64,000 nt of DNA from assembly GCA_045660445.1 (NCBI GenBank), contig JAZRDR010000010.1:242518-306517 (forward strand). The letters run 5' to 3'. Shown in pieces: positions 58,629 to 64,000 of the stretch. The translations under genes were made by a program, and so were the position numbers. The notes beneath the pieces are model-generated. The model was not told where the DNA came from and ran no database searches. It saw only the letters and a list, made by a program, of their open reading frames with translations. How positions within the stretch are numbered: position 1 is the stretch's first letter; every line of letters begins with the position of its first letter. The DNA comes from Faeciplasma sp045660445. Its GTDB lineage: Bacteria; Bacillota; Clostridia; Oscillospirales; Ruminococcaceae.

Positions 58629-58645
58629 GAAAGCGGTGATATTAT
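58617..58645 (+). promoter_or_regulatory. Promoter of asd-dapA-dapB
   Basis: TTGACA (58617-58622), 17 bases, TATTAT (58640-58645). A leader of about 125 bases follows, containing TGCACTAT/ATAGTGCA (58673-58698), an 8-bp hairpin. No lysine riboswitch fits in this length. Confidence 0.8.
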
Positions 58646-58776
58646 TAGTATAGGAATACTTAAATATTAAATTGCACTATTTATATCATTATAGTGCATT
58701 GGCACAAATTTTTCAACACCTAATTGCATATTTGAGTATTATATAAAAACAAATCAGCAAATTTGGAGGAATATTT

Positions 58777-59856
58777 ATGAAAACATATAATGTTGGCATC
58801 ATCGGCGCAACCGGTATGGTTGGTCAAAGATTTATTTTGCTTTTGGCAAATCATCCTTGGTTTAATATCAAGGTTTTGGCAGCTTCGCCCCGTTCTGCTG
58901 GAAAGACTTATAAAGAAGCAGTGGGTGCAAAGTGGTCGATGACATCCCCTATTCCCGAAAATGTTGAAAACATAATCGTTAAGGATGCGACAGCTGACAA
59001 GGAAGAGATCGCTAGCAGCGTTGACTTTGTATTCTGCGCAGTTGACATGAAAAAGGATGAGATCAAGGCATTGGAAGAAGCTTACGCTAAGCTTGAGTGC
59101 CCTGTTGTATCCAACAACTCGGCAAACCGCTTCACTCCCGACGTTCCCATGGTAGTTCCGGAGATCAACCCCGAACATATCGAAGTTATTGAAGCTCAGA
59201 GAAAGCGTTTGGGCACAAAGCGCGGATTTATCGCTGTTAAGTCGAACTGCTCTATTCAGAGCTATGTTCCCGCCTTGCACCCCTTGAAGAAGTATGGCAT
59301 TAAGAACGTTTTGGCTTGTACATATCAGGCAATTTCGGGTGCCGGCAAGACATTTGATACATGGCCCGAGATGGTTGACAACCTTATCCCCTTCATCGGT
59401 GGTGAGGAAGAAAAGTCTGAAAAAGAGCCTTTGAAGGTTTGGGGTGAGGTTAAGGATGGCGTTATCGAAGTTGCATCCGCACCCTCTATCACCACTCAGT
59501 GCTTAAGAGTTCCCGTTTCTGACGGACACACTGCTGCAGTTTTCGTAAGCTTTGAAAACAAGCCCTCGAAGGAAGAAATCTTGGCCGCTTGGAAGGAGTT
59601 CGCAGGTGTTCCTCAGGAATTAGAGCTTCCCTCTGCTCCCAAGCAGTTCTTGAACTATTTTGAAGAGGATAACCGCCCTCAGGCTAAGCTTGACAGAAAC
59701 TTAGAAAACGGCATGGCTATCTCTATTGGCAGACTTAGAGAAGATACCCAGTATGACTATAAGTTTGTATGCCTTTCTCACAACACGTTAAGAGGTGCTG
59801 CAGGAGGCGGCGTTTTGATGGCAGAGCTTTTGGCTGCAAAGGGATATTTCGACTGA
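58777..59856 (+). CDS. asd: Aspartate-semialdehyde dehydrogenase, archaeal/fungal-type
   Basis: Reduces aspartyl phosphate to aspartate semialdehyde, the branch point to lysine/diaminopimelate, threonine and methionine. 359 residues. NADP motif VGIIGATGMVGQRF; catalytic Cys 158 in VKSNCSIQSYVPALHPL; ACTYQAISGAGK; RVPVSDGHTAAVFV. The N-terminal form and the lack of the bacterial SRDR-type insert fit the archaeal/fungal-like subclass, which occurs in many Clostridia. First gene of a diaminopimelate operon. Confidence 0.95.
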   Translation: MKTYNVGIIGATGMVGQRFILLLANHPWFNIKVLAASPRSAGKTYKEAVGAKWSMTSPIPENVENIIVKDATADKEEIASSVDFVFCAVDMKKDEIKALEEAYAKLECPVVSNNSANRFTPDVPMVVPEINPEHIEVIEAQRKRLGTKRGFIAVKSNCSIQSYVPALHPLKKYGIKNVLACTYQAISGAGKTFDTWPEMVDNLIPFIGGEEEKSEKEPLKVWGEVKDGVIEVASAPSITTQCLRVPVSDGHTAAVFVSFENKPSKEEILAAWKEFAGVPQELELPSAPKQFLNYFEEDNRPQAKLDRNLENGMAISIGRLREDTQYDYKFVCLSHNTLRGAAGGGVLMAELLAAKGYFD

Positions 59857-59913
59857 TAAGGAATTTGACGCACATACAAATAACCGATTTATGCAGGAAA
59901 GGAATGGTCTTGT

Positions 59914-60804
59914 ATGAAAAAGCTTATTTTTGAAGGCGCGGCAGTTGCTATCGTTACTCCTTTTAAGGAAGACGGAAGCATAAATTTTGAAAAATACGGT
60001 GAGCTTATCGACTGGCAGATCGCTAACGGAACCGACTGCATTGTTGCTGTTGGCACAACGGGCGAAAACGCAACGCTCTCGGGCGATGAACACAGAGCTT
60101 TGATGAGATATTGCGTTGAAAGAGTTAACAAACGTGTGCCGGTTATATGTTCGACAGGCTCAAATGATACGGCATATGGTGCCGAAACCACCAAGGCAGC
60201 TGAAGAAGCAGGCGCTGACGGACTTTTGCTTGTTACACCCTATTACAACAAGACCTCTCAGAGAGGGCTTATCAAGCATTATGAAAAGCTTTTGGAGAAC
60301 GTGAGTATCCCCGCGATCGTTTATAACGTTCCCTCACGCACGGGAATGAACATCGCTATAAATACATATAAAGAGCTTGCAAAGAACCCTCAGATCGTGG
60401 GCGTTAAGGAAGCAAGCGGAGATATGTCGCAAGTGGCAAAGATTATTGCCGAATGTGGTGGTGATATGCCCGTGTATTCAGGAAATGACGATCAGATCGT
60501 TCCCTTGATGTCATTGGGCGGAAAAGGCGTTATCTCGGTAATGTCGAATATCCTCCCCTATCAGACGCATATGATATGCAAGCACTGCTTGGACGAGGAT
60601 TATAGATCGGCAAGAGAACTGGCAATTAAGTATATGGACATTGCCAACAAGCTTTTTGTTGACGTTAACCCCGTTCCCGTTAAGGCAGCGATGAACATGA
60701 TGGGATTAGACGTTGGAGGATGCAGATTGCCTTTGGGCGAGCTATCCCCTGCCGACGAAACAGTCTTGAAAGAGGCACTTGCTAGAATAGGACTTATAAA
60801 ATAA
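59914..60804 (+). CDS. dapA: 4-hydroxy-tetrahydrodipicolinate synthase
   Basis: Condenses pyruvate with aspartate semialdehyde. 296 residues, TIM barrel. AVGTTGENATLSGDEH motif at 46-60, Tyr 137 in PAIVYNVPSRTG, Schiff-base Lys 165 in IVGVKEASGDM. It follows asd by 57 bases, with AGGAAAGGA as ribosome binding site. Besides cell-wall diaminopimelate, the pathway feeds dipicolinate for spores, though spoVF is not in the window. Confidence 0.97.
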   Translation: MKKLIFEGAAVAIVTPFKEDGSINFEKYGELIDWQIANGTDCIVAVGTTGENATLSGDEHRALMRYCVERVNKRVPVICSTGSNDTAYGAETTKAAEEAGADGLLLVTPYYNKTSQRGLIKHYEKLLENVSIPAIVYNVPSRTGMNIAINTYKELAKNPQIVGVKEASGDMSQVAKIIAECGGDMPVYSGNDDQIVPLMSLGGKGVISVMSNILPYQTHMICKHCLDEDYRSARELAIKYMDIANKLFVDVNPVPVKAAMNMMGLDVGGCRLPLGELSPADETVLKEALARIGLIK

Positions 60805-60833
60805 ACACAAAAAGATGTGAAAGAGTGAATATA

Positions 60834-61586
60834 ATGGTTAAGGTTGTTATCAGCGGATGCTGTGGAAAGATGGGCAGAGTTGTCGGCGAAGTGATAAATG
60901 CAAGAAATGACTGCGAGGTTATTGCTGGACTCGATATTTTAGCTGTAAAGGATTTGGGCTTTACTGTATACAACAAGCCTGCAGAGCTTGAAGTTAAGCC
61001 TGATGTTATCATTGACTTCTCCCATCCTTCAGCTTTGGACGGTCTTTTGGAATATGCCAAGACAAACGGATGCGCTTTGGTTTTAGCCTCGACAGGATAT
61101 AACGAAGAACAGACAGCAAAGATCAAATCCGCTTGCACAAGCGTTCCGATATTCTTCACTGCAAACATGTCGCTTGGCATAAACCTTTTAAGCGAGCTTG
61201 CAAAAAAGGCCGCTGCAGTTTTGGGCGGACAGTATGATATTGAGATCGTGGAAAGACACCACAATCAAAAGATTGATGCTCCAAGCGGAACAGCATTGAT
61301 GCTTGCTGACGCAATCAACGAGGTTAGTGACAACCGATATAACTATGTATATGACCGCCATAGCGTTAGACAAAAGCGCGACAGTGCAGAAATCGGCATA
61401 CACTCTGTAAGAGGCGGAACTATCGTTGGCGACCATGACATTATTTTCGCAGGGCGCGACGAAGTAATCACGCTTTCGCACAGTGCGGCATCGAAAGAGG
61501 TGTTCGCTGTTGGCGCTGTAAATGCAGCAGTATTTATGGCAGATATGCCTGCAGGAATGTATTCGATGGCCGACTTGATTAAGTAA
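60834..61586 (+). CDS. dapB: 4-hydroxy-tetrahydrodipicolinate reductase
   Basis: Reduces the DapA product to tetrahydrodipicolinate. 250 residues from ATG 60834, with GAAAGAG 8 bases up; a GTG three codons earlier is less well placed. N-terminal VVISGCCGKMGRVV (the usual G-A-x-G-x-M-G motif with Cys-Cys replacing Ala-x), IDFSHPSAL, ERHHNQKIDAPSGTA with catalytic His and Lys, and SVRGGTIVGDHDI. Ends in a strong bidirectional terminator. Confidence 0.96.
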   Translation: MVKVVISGCCGKMGRVVGEVINARNDCEVIAGLDILAVKDLGFTVYNKPAELEVKPDVIIDFSHPSALDGLLEYAKTNGCALVLASTGYNEEQTAKIKSACTSVPIFFTANMSLGINLLSELAKKAAAVLGGQYDIEIVERHHNQKIDAPSGTALMLADAINEVSDNRYNYVYDRHSVRQKRDSAEIGIHSVRGGTIVGDHDIIFAGRDEVITLSHSAASKEVFAVGAVNAAVFMADMPAGMYSMADLIK

Positions 61587-61593
61587 ACAATGC

Positions 61594-61627
61594 AAAAAAG
61601 CTCCCGAAAATCGGGAGCTTTTCTTTT
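61594..61627. terminator. Bidirectional terminator between dapB and surface protein A
   Basis: AAGCTCCCGA, loop AAA, TCGGGAGCTT: perfect 10-bp stem at 61598-61620, A-run before, T-run after. Confidence 0.92.
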
Positions 61628-61640
61628 TGTTAAGATTTAA

Positions 61641-62741
61641 TTATCTCTTCTTGGAAAGAACAACTGCAGCAGCTGCAACGATCATAGGAACGACAGCGAG
61701 TGCCAAGCCGGTTTCAGCGGGAGCTTCAGTTTCTTCTTCAGCAGAAGTGTCTTCAGCAGGAGTATCTTCAACGGGTGCATCTGTAGAAGATGTAGCAGGA
61801 ACTACGATTTCAAAGTTAACAATATTGTAAGATGTTGTTGAAGTGTTAGAGATAAGCAAGAGTTCTTCGCTACCAGTCCAAGTTTCCCACAAAGGCAACA
61901 AATCAGAAGCAGCGTACCAAATTACAGTACCGTCATCGTATGCAGCATCAAGCTGAACGTCACCAACATCAGCAAATGTGTGTGACAAAGTACCCATGTT
62001 TATACGGTTGATGGTTTTGCCGTCATCTCTAACGCCGAGGTTGAGAGAGTAAGCACCGTCAGTAAAGCAGAACTTTTCATAGTTGCCATCAATAAACTCG
62101 GTGTATTCAGAAGGATTGCTTCTGGTGATAACAACGTAAGCACCGGGGGTCTTAAGTGCTTCGATGAAATCAGAAGTGGAGATTCCCAAAGTGCAGATTT
62201 CCCAGCTGCCAGACTTAAAGGAGCTAAGCTCTTCAGAGTATACTGCTTCGTATTCAGTAGTAGCAGCTGTGTCTTCAGCAGGTTCTTCAGCAGCGCCAGC
62301 GATCTTGTCGGAAGTGATTTCTACAACTTCAACAGCAACATCGGTGAGGTTAACGCCATAGCTGGGGCCCTTGAGCAAGAGAACAGAGGGAGCTGCAGTA
62401 CCCTGGATAGCGCCAGTGGTGTCGATAGTGATGTCGATAGTGGTCTCGAATACGCCGTCAACAACTTCAATAGTCATAGCGTCGCAAACACGGCCATTGT
62501 CAACATTGTCGGTGAAGTAAATTCTTACAGCATCATTTGTTGCAGTACCCTTGATGTAAACAGTAACAACGTCGCCTGTTTCAAGAGTTAAACCAGCAGG
62601 AAGAGCAAAAGGAATGGAAGCAACTTCTGCCTGAGTTGTCTTAGCAGCATCAGTGATGATGGATGCAGTTGCAGCGAAAGCAGTTACAGACATAGCCATA
62701 ACAAGCATAGCAGCAACGAGGATTGCAAATAACTTTTTCAT
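61641..62741 (-). CDS. Secreted surface protein A of a tandem family with conserved C-terminal anchor
   Basis: 366 residues from ATG 62741 with GGAGG 8 bases upstream. Signal peptide MKKLFAILVAAMLVMAMSVT to AFA at 23. Two beta-rich regions: about 25-140 (TGDVVTVYIKG, VVDGVFETTIDITIDT, SVLLLKGPSYG), and about 165-325 (SWEICTLGISTSDFIEAL, SNTSTTSYNIVNFEIVV), of the kind seen in carbohydrate-binding or adhesion modules; no named domain recognised. Then an acidic Glu/Thr/Pro linker and the C-terminus PAETGLALAVVPMIVA followed by AAAVVLSKKR: a T-G motif, a hydrophobic helix and a basic tail, the layout of a sortase signal. The last about 85 bases are nearly identical to those of the next two copies. 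Confidence 0.85.
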   Translation of the reverse strand: MKKLFAILVAAMLVMAMSVTAFAATASIITDAAKTTQAEVASIPFALPAGLTLETGDVVTVYIKGTATNDAVRIYFTDNVDNGRVCDAMTIEVVDGVFETTIDITIDTTGAIQGTAAPSVLLLKGPSYGVNLTDVAVEVVEITSDKIAGAAEEPAEDTAATTEYEAVYSEELSSFKSGSWEICTLGISTSDFIEALKTPGAYVVITRSNPSEYTEFIDGNYEKFCFTDGAYSLNLGVRDDGKTINRINMGTLSHTFADVGDVQLDAAYDDGTVIWYAASDLLPLWETWTGSEELLLISNTSTTSYNIVNFEIVVPATSSTDAPVEDTPAEDTSAEEETEAPAETGLALAVVPMIVAAAAVVLSKKR

Positions 62742-62790
62742 GATATTTTCCTCCAAAAATAATATTATTTTGTGGTTACCAACCAAATTA

Positions 62791-62819
62791 ATTATACATC
62801 TTGTATGATTACATGTCAA
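62791..62819 (-). promoter_or_regulatory. Perfect sigma-A promoter of surface protein A with 5-prime hairpin
   Basis: Minus-strand TTGACA (62814-62819), exactly 17 bases, TATAAT (62791-62796). At the predicted transcript start lies TGGTTGGTAACCA (62773-62785), TGGTT/AACCA, a small stem at the mRNA end. Confidence 0.9.
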
Positions 62820-62907
62820 TATAATTATCATAGTGTTCGATTATTGATTATATAACGCAATATAATTTTGGTAAATAGATATGATTTCGCGCAATAAAGC
62901 GGGTATA

Positions 62908-62942
62908 AAAAACAAAAGCCTCCCACTTTGGAAGGCTTTGTT
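62908..62942 (-). terminator. Terminator after surface protein B
   Basis: Minus-strand AAGCCTTCC, 6-base loop, GGAGGCTT, then TTGTTTTTT. Stem of 8 to 9 bp with one mismatch. Confidence 0.85.
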
Positions 62943-62962
62943 TTATTTGATAATCTTTTTAA

Positions 62963-63730
62963 TTATCTCTTCTTGGAAAGAGCAACTGCAGCAGCTGCAA
63001 CGATCATAGGAACTACAGCGAGTGCCAAGCCGGTGTCAGCGGGAGCTTCTTCAGTAGTATCTTCTACTGCAGGAGTATCTTCTACTGCGGGAGTTTCTTC
63101 TACTGCGGGAGTATCATCTTCAACAGGAGCTTCTTCACCAGCAGGACCCTGACCATTGTATTCAAGGTAAGTAAGGGTGAAGGTTACTGTTTCGATAGAG
63201 TTTACGTAAGCAGTAAGGGATGCACCGTCAGAACCGCCAGCAACACCGGAGAAGTCGAAGGAAGCAGGAGTGTGGGTGTTACCAGAGATACCGCCCCAGC
63301 TGGGAACGAATACCAAGCACTCACCAGTGTAGGTACCTGCGATAGGAGCAACGTAATCGTCATAACCAGTTGCAGTGAATACGATATCAGAGATTTCGTA
63401 CTTGATGGTGGTAGCATCGCCAACTTCGCCAGTATCAGCTGCGATAGTGCAGTCGAGGATCTGGATACCATACTGGAAGGAACCACCTTCAGAAGTGGTC
63501 ATGTTTCTCCAGTCTTCACCGGTGTAAACAACAGTAACGGTTTCGCCAAGAGCAACTCTAGCTTCGTTACCGGTAACATCGTGCAAAGAAACCCAAGAAG
63601 AATAGTTAGGGGTATCCTGTACCCAAACCTGAGGCTGAAGGTAGAGCTTAGTTTCGTCAACAGCGAAAGCAGAAACGCACATAGCGCTCATTGCGAAAAT
63701 CACTACCATGAGAATAGCTAATTTTTTCAT
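62963..63730 (-). CDS. Secreted surface protein B of the tandem family
   Basis: 255 residues, ATG 63730 with GGAGG 8 bases upstream. Signal peptide 1-23 (ends VSAFA). One beta-rich ectodomain about 25-195 (LGETVTVVYTG, GGSFQYGIQILD, GTYTGECLVFVPSWGG, ETVTFTLTYLEYN), unrelated by eye to that of protein A. Acidic linker with a short repeat, P-A-V-E-(D/E)-T in three to four copies (residues about 205-225), then PADTGLALAVVPMIVA plus AAAVALSKKR. Protein B has its own perfect promoter and terminator, so each family member is transcribed alone. Confidence 0.85.
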   Translation of the reverse strand: MKKLAILMVVIFAMSAMCVSAFAVDETKLYLQPQVWVQDTPNYSSWVSLHDVTGNEARVALGETVTVVYTGEDWRNMTTSEGGSFQYGIQILDCTIAADTGEVGDATTIKYEISDIVFTATGYDDYVAPIAGTYTGECLVFVPSWGGISGNTHTPASFDFSGVAGGSDGASLTAYVNSIETVTFTLTYLEYNGQGPAGEEAPVEDDTPAVEETPAVEDTPAVEDTTEEAPADTGLALAVVPMIVAAAAVALSKKR

Positions 63731-63774
63731 ATTAATTTCCTCCTAATGTATTATAGGTTACACAACCTAGGAAA

Positions 63775-63803
63775 ATTATACACTATAATTGGTTTTATGT
63801 CAA
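63775..63803 (-). promoter_or_regulatory. Perfect sigma-A promoter of surface protein B with 5-prime hairpin
   Basis: Minus-strand TTGACA (63798-63803), exactly 17 bases, TATAAT (63775-63780). TAGGTTGTGTAACCTA (63754-63769) begins at the predicted +1 and forms a 6-bp stem, paralleling that of protein A. Confidence 0.9.
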
Positions 63804-63859
63804 CACAATTGGCGGTTAATTATGTAGAATATTTTCATATTAATTGTATAAATCATATA

Positions 63860-63896
63860 AAAAAACAAGCTCCCCCATAATTGGGAGAGCTTGTTT
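63860..63896 (-). terminator. Terminator after surface protein C
   Basis: Minus-strand AAACAAGCTCTCCC, 6-base loop, GGGGGAGCTTGTTT with one T-G pair, then T residues. Confidence 0.88.
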
Positions 63897-63912
63897 AATA
63901 GATTAGATCAAA

Positions 63913-64000
63913 TTATCTCTTCTTGGAAAGAGCAACTGCAGCAGCTGCAACGATCATAGGAACTACAGCGAGTGCCAAGCCGGTTTCAGCGGGAGCTTCA
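63913..64000 (-). CDS. Surface protein C of the tandem family, C-terminal end only (cut by window edge)
   Basis: The last 29 codons of a third member: EAPAETGLALAVVPMIVA followed by AAAVALSKKR and TAA. It differs from the matching 88 bases of protein B at one position and of protein A at two, including silent sites. The ectodomain lies beyond the right edge. Terminator and spacing repeat the pattern of the other two copies, so the array may continue. Confidence 0.85.
   Translation of the reverse strand, partial: EAPAETGLALAVVPMIVAAAAVALSKKR

Noticed and set aside
58646..58776. Lysine riboswitch in the asd leader
   Set aside because: The leader is about 125 bases, shorter than a lysine riboswitch, and the only clear element is a simple 8-bp hairpin.
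62963..63110. Linker repeats of surface protein B as a CRISPR-like or tandem-repeat array
   Set aside because: The repeats are short in-frame codons for P-A-V-E-D-T in a protein linker; no spacer structure.

Overview
The window looks like chromosome from a spore-forming, low-to-moderate GC Clostridia (Bacillota), most likely a gut or herbivore-associated member of the Oscillospirales/Ruminococcaceae sphere. The basis is the Gram-positive gene orders (rnc-smc-ftsY, nadD-yqeK-LCP-rsfS-leuS, infC-rpmI-rplT, hup-rqcP, addB-addA), a set of sporulation genes (spoIIR, cwlD, pdaA, a spoVB-like flippase, a Cys-rich HCB-type protein, a DUF3787-like peptide), a Phe T-box, sigma-A promoters with 17-bp spacers, and plant-glycan hydrolases (GH10, GH1). 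No tRNA, rRNA, CRISPR array, insertion sequence or prophage was seen. The exact genus cannot be fixed from sequence alone.

Layout. 1-19115 (minus): a tightly packed housekeeping block. infC-rpmI-rplT has its own promoter, an L20-leader-like attenuator, an AUU start on infC and a terminator after rplT. Then come a SpoU methyltransferase, dprA, topA, trmFO, plsX, rnc, a radical SAM gene, smc, ftsY, rdgB, yhbY, nadD, yqeK, a degenerate LCP gene, rsfS and leuS (cut by the left edge), mostly with overlaps or gaps of a few bases. 19134-26690 (minus): spoIIR and addB-addA. 26869-31106 (minus): a small membrane protein, recD2, comFC and an mreB paralogue. 31196-34321: a DUF3787-like spore peptide (minus), then a membrane protein, cwlD and radA (plus). 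34339-39827: clpC (minus), an HCB-type Cys/Asn-rich protein, a GH10 lipoprotein and a membrane protein (plus), and an orphan HATPase protein whose phosphoacceptor His appears to be Lys (minus). 40071-46196: gap, then trpS-microprotein-ychF (minus), spoVB-like, hup and rqcP (plus). 46241-49377 (minus): pdaA, a V8-like protease with an in-frame stop in its signal peptide, a lipoprotein, ireB. 49497-53290: pheST under a Phe T-box. 53309-58554 (minus): queA, a GH1 beta-glucosidase, a membrane protein, tgt, mntP, a HAD phosphatase. 58777-61586 (plus): asd-dapA-dapB behind a promoter with two operator-like dyads. 61641-64000 (minus): a tandem family of at least three secreted proteins with different ectodomains and almost identical C-terminal anchors; the third is cut by the right edge.

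Functional themes. Translation and RNA modification (infC, rplT, rpmI, leuS, pheST, trpS, trmFO, queA/tgt, rsfS, yhbY, rqcP) and DNA maintenance (smc, topA, addAB, recD2, radA, dprA, hup) dominate. CwlD and PdaA together form the muramic-delta-lactam pathway of spore cortex.

Least ordinary items: the surface-protein cassette array at the right end with twin perfect promoters and 5-prime hairpins; four GC-rich, purine-rich intergenic islands (26721, 41186, 43705, 52968); micro-ORFs or an early stop in front of the protease and lipoprotein genes; the 51-aa membrane microprotein between trpS and ychF; a stem-sequestered start in front of recD2's operon; and degenerate LCP, AddB and histidine-kinase proteins.
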